A stretch of 64,000 bases of DNA, taken from contig CACJYD010000001.1 of assembly GCA_902597545.1 (NCBI GenBank), forward strand, positions 1 through 64,000. Direction: 5' to 3'. Shown in pieces: positions 1 through 8,217 of the stretch (the stretch's first letter is position 1; each line of letters starts with the position of its first letter). Both the position numbers and the translations under genes were made by a program. The DNA is from an uncultured Bacteroidota bacterium (GTDB taxonomy: Bacteria; Bacteroidota; Bacteroidia; Flavobacteriales; Flavobacteriaceae). Under the pieces are notes generated by a model, which saw only the letters and a list, made by a program, of their open reading frames with translations, was not told the DNA's origin and did not search any database.

Positions 1-959
1 ACAAATGAAAGCGAACTGCCGATCCAGTTGTAAAATATAAACATAAGCCCTATTATACTCATGATTACAATGTGACCCCCCTGCATATTAGCATACAATC
101 GAATCATAAGGGTTAACGGTTTTATAAAAACGCCTAAAAGTTCTATTGGTGCTAAAATAAGTCTGATAGGCTTTGGTACTCCAGGCATCCAAAAAATGTG
201 TGCCCAATAATTTTTATTAGCTGTAACGTTTGTAATAATGAACGTTAACAAGGCAAGTGAAAATGTAATTGCAATATTTCCAGTAACATTAATCCCAATT
301 GGTGTCAAACCTAATAGATTTAGGAATAATACAAAAAAGAAAATAGTCAAAAGAAAGCTCATATATTTCTTATAATTCTTACCAATATTTGGTCTAGCAA
401 TTTCATCTCTAACGTATAAAACTATAGGTTCAAAAAATCTCCCCAACCCTTTTGATATCCCTTTATTAGTCTTGTATGATTTAGCTAGACTTATAAATAA
501 CCATAACATAAATATTGCAGTAAAAATCATAACAACAACATTTTTAGTTATTGAAAAATCAATTGGTTTCTCATTAATTAATTTATTGGTATCATCATAA
601 ATAAATGTTCCTTCACTATCTGTTTTATAGATTCTGTTTTTATCATAATACATTCTGTAGTAGTTATCATTACTAGAAACCACTTTTTTACCATGTTTAA
701 ACTCTGATGACATGAAAAACTTAAATCCATTATCATAAAGAATTACAGGTAAGGGAATTTCAATATATACTTTTTCACCACTCTCTTTGGTATAAGATGC
801 AATTCCAAAACTATGTGAATCTTTAAGGTGGTGTGTAATATATTCTTTGATTTCTTCTTTAATTCCGCCACTTTTTTCAGGGTCTTTATCAATCGAATAG
901 CCGTGAGTGGATAGGCAAAAAACTAAACTAATTGAAAGAAAAAATTTTGCAAAATTCAT
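1..959 (-). CDS. atpB: ATP synthase F0 subunit a (partial)
   Basis: Membrane subunit a of the F-type ATP synthase, which forms the ion half-channels against the c-ring in the inner membrane. Translation from the ATG at 959 stays open for 319 codons and leaves the window, so the C-terminal end is missing. Residues 1-20 look like a signal sequence. About 120 extra-membrane residues precede the first membrane helix near residues 140-160, the long N-terminal extension usual in Bacteroidota. The segment MIRLYANMQGGHIV carries the arginine (residue 287, codon 99-101) expected to be the essential one of the penultimate helices. The gene lies downstream of the AtpZ-like gene on the same strand; further F0/F1 genes presumably continue to the left. 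Confidence 0.93.
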   Translation of the reverse strand, partial: MNFAKFFLSISLVFCLSTHGYSIDKDPEKSGGIKEEIKEYITHHLKDSHSFGIASYTKESGEKVYIEIPLPVILYDNGFKFFMSSEFKHGKKVVSSNDNYYRMYYDKNRIYKTDSEGTFIYDDTNKLINEKPIDFSITKNVVVMIFTAIFMLWLFISLAKSYKTNKGISKGLGRFFEPIVLYVRDEIARPNIGKNYKKYMSFLLTIFFFVLFLNLLGLTPIGINVTGNIAITFSLALLTFIITNVTANKNYWAHIFWMPGVPKPIRLILAPIELLGVFIKPLTLMIRLYANMQGGHIVIMSIIGLMFIFYNWIGSSLSF

Positions 960-1021
960 ACGAGAATATCGGCAATAATAAACAATGCCGCAAAGTTAAA
1001 ACATTAACTCAAAAAATAAAG

Positions 1022-1261
1022 CTATTTATCTAATTTCTTTAACTGTTTATAAACAACAAAAAATGCAATTGCAAATCCAACTAATGACATAATTAAAATA
1101 AAAGTTTTTTCAAGGTTGTAATAAGAATCTATCCATTTACCAATCCTTGAAAAAATGAAGATAGTAATGCCCATTTCAAAGCTGATCAATGCAAATGTTG
1201 CTAATGTACTAGGCCGTTTTTTCAGCTTCTGGTTTTTTATCGTTGGCACTTTCGCTTTCAA
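1022..1261 (-). CDS. AtpZ/AtpI-like small membrane protein
   Basis: Small hydrophobic protein (up to 79 residues) with two predicted membrane hairpin helices, about residues 22-44 and 50-71, and a Lys-rich N-terminus and C-terminus. Size, topology and position just before atpB match the AtpZ/AtpI proteins that accompany bacterial ATP synthase operons, with proposed roles in c-ring assembly or ion transport. The annotated start at 1261 is a TTG and overlaps the end of the bactofilin gene by 53 bases in another frame; a GTG at 1249 is an alternative giving a slightly shorter protein. Either start leaves a substantial overlap, suggesting translational coupling. Confidence 0.75.
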   Translation of the reverse strand: MKAKVPTIKNQKLKKRPSTLATFALISFEMGITIFIFSRIGKWIDSYYNLEKTFILIMSLVGFAIAFFVVYKQLKKLDK

Positions 1262-1619
1262 CAGCTTTTAGTTGTTTACCAGTTTTCATAACAATTGTTG
1301 CATCGACCTGCGCTCCTTCTTCAACTGAAAGTTTAGCTGTAGTTATGTCTCCTTGAATGTAGGACTCTGACATTAATGATAGAGTTTCTGAAATAAGAAT
1401 ATGTCCACTGATAGAGCCTGATATGTCTGCATTAGAACAGCTTAATTTCCCTGTAATTTTTCCAGATTTACCAACCACAACTTTTCCTGTTGTAGTAATA
1501 TTACCTTCGACGTTACCGTCAATTCTAAAATCAGCTTTAGAAATAATATCCCCTACTATTTTAGTAGATGATTCAATGACGTCAACTGAGGGGGATGAGA
1601 AAAATTTATTATCAGCCAT
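1209..1619 (-). CDS. Bactofilin (polymer-forming cytoskeletal protein)
   Basis: 136-residue bactofilin: a right-handed beta-helix protein that self-polymerises without nucleotide into filaments at the membrane and acts in cell shape or polar organisation. The sequence has the family pattern of short Gly/Ile/Val repeats (IDGNVEGNITTTGKVVVG, then GKITGKLSCSNADISGSISG) between about residues 15 and 110, with disordered charged tails. It starts 3 bases after the PorW/SprE stop and overlaps the next gene, so it sits in one minus-strand operon with porW and the ATP synthase genes. Confidence 0.9.
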   Translation of the reverse strand: MADNKFFSSPSVDVIESSTKIVGDIISKADFRIDGNVEGNITTTGKVVVGKSGKITGKLSCSNADISGSISGHILISETLSLMSESYIQGDITTAKLSVEEGAQVDATIVMKTGKQLKAVESESANDKKPEAEKTA

Positions 1620-1622
1620 ATT

Positions 1623-3965
1623 TTATTTTTTTAGTTCGTCTAATGTTTTAAAAATCAGCATATTAATATACTGGGGCGTCGAAATTACGAAATATTTATT
1701 ATTTGACAATATTTTGTTTTTCTTAATTAATTGATCAGCAAAATCTTTGGCTTTTGAAATTGATTTAAAACCATAGAAAGAAAGCAAATTAGTAGCTCTA
1801 TCATATTTATCAATATTATATTCATTTAACTCAAGGGTATCTACATTGAATTTCGTATCAATTTCAAAAAAGACAATAAAGGATGAATCATTAATTGACA
1901 TAGATTTTTTAGTAGTTAGCTGGATTAAAAAAGCTATTTTTTCTTTCAAACCAGTAGAAAGTTCTGGATAAAACTGAATTAATTCGTTCAATGAATTAAT
2001 ATAACTATCAATACCTTTTTCCTTAGCCTCTAGTTCTGCCTTAAAAAGTAGTAAATCAAAGCTGTTTATTCGTGAAATAGATTTGGATAATACTGAATCA
2101 ATCGAACTTATTGCATAATCAATTTTATTAACATCTACTTTATCTTTAAGACTGTCTAAATACTTGCTAATATTAACATTATTTTGATTTTGTAATTTAT
2201 CTTTAAATAAAGTTTTTGCAATTGATGAGCTCGGGTAATTTTTAATAATATTTGTTTTTATCTGATCTGTAATTTTAGAGTTTTTAAATAAATCCGAGTT
2301 ATAAATTCTATATAGATAATATTGACTTTGTAGATATTCTAGCTCTGTTACTAATTGACTATCAATTTTTTTAAAATTTTCTAAAGAACTTTCTAAATCA
2401 TTAAAGTACTCATAAAAGTAAAGGCCCTTCTTATAAAAATTTGAATTTTTAATTTTATTCAAACTGTCTTTCTTTGTGGCAGAATATGGAATTAGTTTAA
2501 TTAGTTGTTCAATATCACTATCCACATTAAAATTTAAAACTTTAGTTTCACCTTGTTCTTTTTCAACATCAATAAAATTAACTTTTGATAATCTCCAATT
2601 ATCAACTCTCTCTCTTTTTCCCCAGACGTTCTTAAATTGCTTTAACCCACTAGCTATTGCCGAGCTATTATTAAAGTAAAAAATAGAATTAGCACCTAAT
2701 CTATTTTGTTTTTTTGATTGATCAGATGTTTTTACTTTATCAACATTCTCTAAGAATAATTTTTCATAAAGATCTACTTGGGTAAATGTGCTCAAATAGA
2801 ATAATGAATCAATTAAATTATTTTCTTTTTCCAACTCAGAAACAATATTTAATTTTTCTCTTTTTTTGCTTAGGATAAAATATTTTTTTGATTGATTATC
2901 TAAAAGGTTCATTAAGCTATCTAAATAATTATTTGCTATCAAATATTCTTTATCTGACAAATTCAAGCTGTACAACTGCTCATAGACTTTTTCATTTAAT
3001 TTATCATCATTCTGATTTAATTTTATTGCTTCCTTTAACAATAAAGATGCTAAGTCAACATTACCTTTTTGAAACTGATTTGCAGCATAATAATATTTAA
3101 TCTTTGCTGAGCTAAGAAAATTCCTTGGTCTATTTAATTCTGTTTTATAAAAGGACTCATCATATAAATCTTCATTAATCAAGCTCAATTTTAATTTAGC
3201 ATCTAAATATATTTCTTCAAATTTTGATGCTTTTGTGCTAAGAGACTTTTCTAAGTATAAAGAAGTTGAATCATTTTCATTCAATTTGCTAAATGACTGA
3301 GCAATTATAAAGTTTATTCTTCTTATATCTTCATTGTTATTTGAAAATCTTAAAGCATGCTTTAAAGAAGATATAACTTTATTTAAATCATTCTTTCTTG
3401 AATATGCCTCTGCAATTATTTGATAAATAGTTGATTTTTCTGATTCTGAAATTTTAAACTTTTTCTGCTCTTTTTCAACAAATGATATTGAGCTTTCATA
3501 CTGTTCTAGGTTAATAAAAATTAAGGCCCTATAAAAAAGTGCTTCAAACCAAAATTTAGATTTTTTATTTTGTTTGAGAATATAATTTAATGCTTGAATT
3601 GAAGATAAATATCTTTTATCATAAAATCGTGACTTTCCAAGTAGAAGGTATGCTTGATTTATGTATTCACTATCGATATTATTATCATCTCCCATCTTTT
3701 GAATAACTTTTATAGCTTTTTCCTCAGATTTTAAAAAGTTTTTAGAAGGATAATCAGGCAGTGTATTTGTGATGTTATTTTCTGTTAATACTGGAATTAT
3801 TTCCCAGAAATTCTCATTATAAGATTCTTTTAATTGACTTATTCCTTCATCTAAAAAAAGTTCCCCGTTGTATAGTATATTATATTTTGAAGATACAGAT
3901 TTGTATGCTTGGCATGATACAAGCATAAATATCAATATTATAAATATTTTATAATTTCTAAACAT
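1623..3965 (-). CDS. porW: Type IX secretion lipoprotein PorW/SprE
   Basis: 780-residue TPR-rich lipoprotein. The N-terminus is a lipoprotein signal with the lipobox MLVSC (Cys18). The following stretch, SSKYNILYNGELFLDEG followed by NFWEIIP, is the recognisable N-terminal signature of PorW/SprE, an accessory lipoprotein of the Bacteroidota type IX secretion system also needed for gliding in some flavobacteria. Repeated helical segments through residues 90-560 look like degenerate TPRs. Known members are of similar or slightly larger size. It is the first gene of the operon that continues into bactofilin. Only this T9SS component is present in the window. Confidence 0.85.
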   Translation of the reverse strand: MFRNYKIFIILIFMLVSCQAYKSVSSKYNILYNGELFLDEGISQLKESYNENFWEIIPVLTENNITNTLPDYPSKNFLKSEEKAIKVIQKMGDDNNIDSEYINQAYLLLGKSRFYDKRYLSSIQALNYILKQNKKSKFWFEALFYRALIFINLEQYESSISFVEKEQKKFKISESEKSTIYQIIAEAYSRKNDLNKVISSLKHALRFSNNNEDIRRINFIIAQSFSKLNENDSTSLYLEKSLSTKASKFEEIYLDAKLKLSLINEDLYDESFYKTELNRPRNFLSSAKIKYYYAANQFQKGNVDLASLLLKEAIKLNQNDDKLNEKVYEQLYSLNLSDKEYLIANNYLDSLMNLLDNQSKKYFILSKKREKLNIVSELEKENNLIDSLFYLSTFTQVDLYEKLFLENVDKVKTSDQSKKQNRLGANSIFYFNNSSAIASGLKQFKNVWGKRERVDNWRLSKVNFIDVEKEQGETKVLNFNVDSDIEQLIKLIPYSATKKDSLNKIKNSNFYKKGLYFYEYFNDLESSLENFKKIDSQLVTELEYLQSQYYLYRIYNSDLFKNSKITDQIKTNIIKNYPSSSIAKTLFKDKLQNQNNVNISKYLDSLKDKVDVNKIDYAISSIDSVLSKSISRINSFDLLLFKAELEAKEKGIDSYINSLNELIQFYPELSTGLKEKIAFLIQLTTKKSMSINDSSFIVFFEIDTKFNVDTLELNEYNIDKYDRATNLLSFYGFKSISKAKDFADQLIKKNKILSNNKYFVISTPQYINMLIFKTLDELKK

Positions 3966-4005
3966 TTTTTTATAAACCTATTATTTTCATAATATTGCAA
4001 TCAGA

Positions 4006-4293
4006 ATGCCAGGTAATACAAAAGTAACTTTAATTTTAGATGGTGAAAAAAATGATTTCACCATGGAAAATGATAGCAATATATTAGATGAAGCACTGTC
4101 TAATGGAATCGATGTACCTTATTCTTGTCAAGGTGGAGTGTGTTTGACTTGTATGGGTAAGGTTAAGAAAGGAAATGTTGAAATGGAAGAAAACGGAATG
4201 CTTTCAGATGATGAAATTGATGAAGGACTAGTCCTAACTTGTATATCAAAACCTGCCTCAGACGAGATTATAATTGATTATGATGATGTTTAA
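4006..4293 (+). CDS. Plant-type [2Fe-2S] ferredoxin
   Basis: 95-residue stand-alone ferredoxin for one-electron transfer. Four cysteines at residues 41, 46, 49 and 79 in the pattern C-x4-C-x2-C-x29-C (SCQGGVCLTC, then LTC) bind a [2Fe-2S] cluster in the beta-grasp fold. It resembles the C-terminal ferredoxin domain of PaaE-type reductases but lacks the flavin and NADH domains. The protein is acidic, as expected for a soluble electron carrier. It diverges from porW with 40 bases between starts, and its stop codon overlaps that of the convergent glycosyltransferase within a TTAA shared by both strands. Redox partner unknown. Confidence 0.92.
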   Translation: MPGNTKVTLILDGEKNDFTMENDSNILDEALSNGIDVPYSCQGGVCLTCMGKVKKGNVEMEENGMLSDDEIDEGLVLTCISKPASDEIIIDYDDV

Positions 4294-5318
4294 ACAATAA
4301 TTTCGTTAACTCTTGCTAATATTTCTTCTACACTAATTGTCCTCATAGCATTCTCATACCCTTTAATCATTTTATTTCCATAAATTGAATTTGGAATTAG
4401 AGGATATTCTTCACGGTTAGCGCAGAATTGATTTTCAGTTTTATAATTGAATGTTGTAAATCCAGCATATGGATGCGTTAATCCCCATAATGTTACAACA
4501 GGAACATTGTATATCGATGCAATATGACCGTTAGCAGAATCCATGGAAATCATCAAATCTAAATTTGATATAAATGAAATTTCATTTTCAAATCCATTTA
4601 AAGCTTCACAAGAATAAACATTTTTAAAAGCGGATGACCATCTATTTATTGTCTCCATCTCAAGCTTACCATTACCAAACAAAATAATATTGTGTTTTTC
4701 TTGTAAATAAGAAACTATTTTTTGCATTAAATCTAATGGATACATTTTTGCAGCATGCTTTGCAAATGGTGCTATGCCTATTAACTTATTAGAATTAATT
4801 TGAAAATCTTCTTTGCTCACAAACAGCTTTTTTGAAGGAGGGTAAATATGATCTTTTGTAAGATCAATGCTATAACCTAACCTATTAAAAACCTCTTGAT
4901 ACAAAAAATGAACAGGTGTAAGGGGTTTAAAGATTTTATTAGACTCCCTAATTAAAGCCTTTCTTTCTTTTCTCTTTTTATTAATGACAGATACTTTTTT
5001 AAAAGACATCCTAAATAAAAAGGAAAGAACATTGGTTCTTAAAACCGAGTGTAAGTCTGCAATCCGTGATGGATTTAGTTCAAATAAATCTGAAAATAAT
5101 TTAAACAATCCTAAAACTCCTTTGTGTCTATTTTTCAAATCAAGCTCAAAAATTTCTACATTTTTAAACTCTTCAAAAAAAGGCTTAAATTTTGGTCGGG
5201 TTACAAAAATGAATTTATTTTCAGGATATTTTTTTTCAAGACATCTAATTATTGGAACAGTCATTACGACATCCCCCATTGATGAAAACCTAAGAATTAA
5301 TGTTTTACCATTAATCAT
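4290..5318 (-). CDS. Family 9 glycosyltransferase (heptosyltransferase-like)
   Basis: 342-residue GT-B enzyme of glycosyltransferase family 9, the ADP-heptose:LPS heptosyltransferase family. The N-terminus has the family signature LILRFSSMGDVVMTVP (about residues 7-22). The C-terminal half carries IGIAPFAKHAAKMYP and the donor-site segment ISMDSANGHIASIYNVPVV (residues about 257-275). Likely acts in lipopolysaccharide core assembly at the cytoplasmic face of the inner membrane. Start overlaps the end of the DUF4254 gene by 8 bases, a pairing I recognise as common in Bacteroidota. The exact acceptor and sugar cannot be read from sequence. Confidence 0.9.
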   Translation of the reverse strand: MINGKTLILRFSSMGDVVMTVPIIRCLEKKYPENKFIFVTRPKFKPFFEEFKNVEIFELDLKNRHKGVLGLFKLFSDLFELNPSRIADLHSVLRTNVLSFLFRMSFKKVSVINKKRKERKALIRESNKIFKPLTPVHFLYQEVFNRLGYSIDLTKDHIYPPSKKLFVSKEDFQINSNKLIGIAPFAKHAAKMYPLDLMQKIVSYLQEKHNIILFGNGKLEMETINRWSSAFKNVYSCEALNGFENEISFISNLDLMISMDSANGHIASIYNVPVVTLWGLTHPYAGFTTFNYKTENQFCANREEYPLIPNSIYGNKMIKGYENAMRTISVEEILARVNEIIV

Positions 5319-5922
5319 CTTTTGAATAAAGTTCAGGATTTAAAGATTCATCATTATACATTTTCATTTGCTTATAAGTGGATATAATAACACTTCCTTT
5401 AGAAATATTTTCAAACAACTGATCTATTGCTTTGGATAAATTAATTCTTTGTGAAATGAGAGTGTCAAGCTTAGCTGTACATTTTTGTCTATGATCATGA
5501 GATGCTGACTTTCTGTTTGCCTCCTCATTCATATGGTATATCTTTAAGGCCAATATGGAGAGTCTGTCGATAGCCCAAGCTGGGGTTTCTGTATTTAAAA
5601 TTGCATCATTTGATGGTGAGGAATTTGAAAAGTTTTTAAAGAAATAATCATCAAGCTCTTCAACAAAATCTGTTCTATCCTGATTACTTGAGTCAATCTT
5701 TCTCTTAATTTGAAGAGCCTCTTTTGGGCTAATATCTGGCTTTCTAATTATATCTTCAAGATGCCACTGTATAGTATCTATCCAGCATTTATCATATATC
5801 ATTTTTTCAAATAATTTAGAATTTGAATAAGGATTAGTTTTTTTAGCCTGTACAAAGTCTTGCAAATGATAATCGTCAATTACTTGTTGAAAAATTGAAT
5901 TACAAGTTTTGCTTATTGACAT
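5311..5922 (-). CDS. DUF4254 family protein
   Basis: 203-residue soluble, mostly helical protein matching the Bacteroidota family DUF4254. Recognisable features are an N-terminal helical segment with the family-like IYDKCWIDTIQWHLEDIIR (residues about 42-61) and an acidic/aromatic core with HMNEEANR later. It has no signal peptide or membrane segment. It is translationally coupled to the downstream family 9 glycosyltransferase, so a role in cell-envelope glycan synthesis is inferred from context. Biochemical function is unknown. Confidence 0.85.
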   Translation of the reverse strand: MSISKTCNSIFQQVIDDYHLQDFVQAKKTNPYSNSKLFEKMIYDKCWIDTIQWHLEDIIRKPDISPKEALQIKRKIDSSNQDRTDFVEELDDYFFKNFSNSSPSNDAILNTETPAWAIDRLSILALKIYHMNEEANRKSASHDHRQKCTAKLDTLISQRINLSKAIDQLFENISKGSVIISTYKQMKMYNDESLNPELYSKDD

Positions 5923-5967
5923 TATAAATTATTTGTTTAAATATATAAACTATAATTAAAATTAGAC

Positions 5968-5975
5968 TAAATTTG
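5968..5975 (+). promoter_or_regulatory. Putative -7 box for the DUF6341 gene
   Basis: TAAATTTG fits the Bacteroidota sigma-ABfr -7 consensus TAnnTTTG and ends 16 bases before the ATG at 5992. No clear TTG -33 element is seen at the usual spacing. Confidence 0.4.
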
Positions 5976-5991
5976 TTTTGTAGAATTCATT

Positions 5992-6222
5992 ATGGAATTT
6001 AAAGATTTATTTGAAGCAATTGAATTTTTATTCGTAGATGTTTTGTTAATACCATTTGATCTTATAAGGTTGGAAATATCAAACTGGATTATTCAAAATG
6101 CTCTTAATTTTACCTTTGTAATTATTATATCAGCAGCATTAATTTACTGGACTCTTGAATTAATAAAATATGATAAAAAGGGTGAAAAAAATAAAGACGT
6201 TACAGCACACTCTTTCTTATAG
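5992..6222 (+). CDS. DUF6341 family membrane protein
   Basis: 76-residue protein with one clear membrane helix (about residues 36-57, LNFTFVIIISAALIYWTLEL) preceded by a hydrophobic amphipathic stretch. The C-terminal AHSFL resembles the SHSYL tail I recall for DUF6341, a small flavobacterial family sometimes mislabelled as uracil phosphoribosyltransferase. It converges on purD with a 6-base overlap of the 3' ends. Function unknown; the neighbourhood with purD appears conserved in flavobacteria, from memory. Confidence 0.75.
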   Translation: MEFKDLFEAIEFLFVDVLLIPFDLIRLEISNWIIQNALNFTFVIIISAALIYWTLELIKYDKKGEKNKDVTAHSFL

Positions 6223-7488
6223 ATCAAAACCAATATCCTGTCTATAAGTTTTACCTTCAAAATTTATTTTATCTATACTTTTATAAGATTTCTTCAATGC
6301 TTCTTTCATTGTTTTTCCAGATGATACAATAGAAAGAACCCTCCCTCCGTTAGTAACAATTTTACCATTATTGAAAGATGTTCCAGCATGAAAGATAATA
6401 GAGTCATCAACATCATTTAATCCTGAAATTTCAAATCCTTTTTTATAATCTTCAGGATAACCTTTGGATGCAAGCACTACATTAGTATAATATTCTGAAT
6501 CAAACTCTAATTTAACTTTATCCAGGTTTTGATTTGTACATGAAATTAACAGGTCCATAAAATCATTCTTAATCCTGGGCAAGACAACTTGAGTTTCAGG
6601 GTCACCCATTCTCACATTATACTCAATAACCTTGGGCTGACCGTTGACATTAATTAGGCCAATGAATATAAAGCCAACATAATTTATTTTTTCAGAAATT
6701 AGTCCATTGATTGTTGGTTCAATAATATCTTTTTTGATTTTATTTTTTAAGTTTTCATCTAGAAAATCAACAGGTGAAATAGAGCCCATGCCGCCAGTAT
6801 TTAAACCTTTATCAGCTTCGCCGATTCTTTTGTAATCTTTTGCATAAGGAAGTATTTTGTAATTAACCCCATCAAAAAGAACAAAACATGACATTTCTAT
6901 TCCGCTAAGAAACTCTTCGATTACAACCTTTTCTGATGATTTACCAAACTTAGAGCCTAAAAGCATTTCCCTTAGGTTATTGACTGCATCAACCTTTTCA
7001 TTTACAATTATAACTCCTTTTCCTGCAGCAGGCCCATCTGCCTTCAAAACATAAGGAGAATTATTTTTATTTATAAATTCAACACCCTCATCATAATTAT
7101 TTTTATCAAAGGATTTGAAAGAGGCTGTTGGAATGCCATATTTTTTCATAAATTCTTTAGCAAATTCCTTACTTCCCTCAAGCATAGATCCTCTTTGTGA
7201 GGGACCTATAACTTTTACGCAATTAAGATCAGGATCGTTAATGATAAAATCATATAAACCATTAATTAAAGGAATTTCGGGTCCTACCAAAACAATATCG
7301 ATAGAGTGTAAAATGATACATTCTTTGATAGACAAAAAGTTAGTAATATCTAGTTTAACAGAATTTGCAAAAGAGTTTATTCCAGGGTTTGCATTTGTAA
7401 CAAAAATATTTACATCATGACCAGAATTAAATATTTTCCAAGCAAAAGCATTTTCGCGAGCACCAGAACCAATTATTAATAAATTCAT
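6217..7488 (-). CDS. purD: Phosphoribosylamine-glycine ligase
   Basis: GARS, step 2 of de novo purine synthesis: ATP-dependent ligation of glycine to 5-phosphoribosylamine. 423 residues, the normal length. N-terminal domain begins MNLLIIGSGARENAFAWKI. The ATP-grasp region includes YVLKADGPAAGKGVII and, near the C-terminus, VRMGDPETQVVLPR with metal-binding residues. The start ATG at 7488 is preceded by a good -7 box. Other purine genes in the window, purN and purF, lie about 46 kb away, so the pathway is dispersed. Confidence 0.97.
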   Translation of the reverse strand: MNLLIIGSGARENAFAWKIFNSGHDVNIFVTNANPGINSFANSVKLDITNFLSIKECIILHSIDIVLVGPEIPLINGLYDFIINDPDLNCVKVIGPSQRGSMLEGSKEFAKEFMKKYGIPTASFKSFDKNNYDEGVEFINKNNSPYVLKADGPAAGKGVIIVNEKVDAVNNLREMLLGSKFGKSSEKVVIEEFLSGIEMSCFVLFDGVNYKILPYAKDYKRIGEADKGLNTGGMGSISPVDFLDENLKNKIKKDIIEPTINGLISEKINYVGFIFIGLINVNGQPKVIEYNVRMGDPETQVVLPRIKNDFMDLLISCTNQNLDKVKLEFDSEYYTNVVLASKGYPEDYKKGFEISGLNDVDDSIIFHAGTSFNNGKIVTNGGRVLSIVSSGKTMKEALKKSYKSIDKINFEGKTYRQDIGFDL

Positions 7489-7493
7489 AGTAG

Positions 7494-7501
7494 CAAAAAT
7501 A
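7494..7501 (-). promoter_or_regulatory. Putative -7 box for purD
   Basis: Read on the minus strand, TATTTTTG matches TAnnTTTG and ends 5 bases before the purD ATG at 7488, implying a leaderless or nearly leaderless transcript. Confidence 0.5.
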
Positions 7502-7675
7502 TAGTATTAATATAAATATATTATAAAATATATATCTTAATAATGATTCACTAATAAAATAAATGATGTGTAAAAATTAATGTTACAATTAAAAAAAACC
7601 TTAACTAATATGCTGATTATCAATATGATAAAAATAGAATACAAAAAAATGAACTAATTAAATTAATAATTTATA

Positions 7676-7683
7676 TATATTTG
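7676..7683 (+). promoter_or_regulatory. Putative -7 box for the UpxY gene
   Basis: TATATTTG matches TAnnTTTG and ends 10 bases before the ATG at 7694. The 205-base gap between purD and this gene (7489-7693) is very AT-rich and otherwise featureless. No convincing -33 TTG is seen. Confidence 0.45.
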
Positions 7684-7693
7684 CAATAAAGTT

Positions 7694-8170
7694 ATGAGCT
7701 GGTTTGCTGCAAAAACAAAACAAAAAGGAGAATTCAAGGCTTTGAATTATTTTATTTCAATGGGAATAAATTGCTATGTCCCGTCATACGTAACCAAAAG
7801 GGTTTGGTCTGACAGAATTAAAAAGGTTACAGTGCCAGCAATAAGTGGTTACGTGTTTTTTGAACTAACTAAGATTGACTTTGGGCTAATTAATTTAAAT
7901 CCTTTTACAAAAAATATTGTTAGAGGTATTGATGGGTTACCAGCCATTATAAAAAATGAAGAAATAACTAGCCTTAAAGACTATTTTGATGGAAAAATAA
8001 TCGATTGTGATGTAAATTTAATTAAAGGGCAAAGAGTAAAGATAAATAAAGGTCCTTTTATTTTTAAAAAAGGCACAGTAAATAAAATTAGTTACAATAA
8101 AGTAATTATTAGTATTGAATCGATTAATATCAATTTGGTTCTAAACAAGTCTTCTGTTGTAGCTGCATAA
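7694..8170 (+). CDS. UpxY-type NusG-like transcription antiterminator
   Basis: 158-residue NusG paralogue. The N-terminal NGN domain opens with MSWFAAKTKQKGEFKALNYF, followed by CYVPSYVTKRVWSDR and VPAISGYVFFEL; the C-terminus (about 115-150) has a KOW-like segment GQRVKINKGPFIFKKGTVNK. In Bacteroidota such proteins head capsular or exopolysaccharide operons and let RNA polymerase read through the long operon; the position directly upstream of the export genes fits this. It is shorter and more divergent than housekeeping NusG. Confidence 0.88.
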   Translation: MSWFAAKTKQKGEFKALNYFISMGINCYVPSYVTKRVWSDRIKKVTVPAISGYVFFELTKIDFGLINLNPFTKNIVRGIDGLPAIIKNEEITSLKDYFDGKIIDCDVNLIKGQRVKINKGPFIFKKGTVNKISYNKVIISIESININLVLNKSSVVAA

Positions 8171-8217
8171 AATATTAAAAAATGAACATATTAAGATGTG
8201 AGTTTATTGGCGAAGCT

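Noticed and set aside
8182-8217. Upstream ATG for the export protein
   Set aside because: Adds 12 residues before a perfectly formed signal peptide that starts at 8218.
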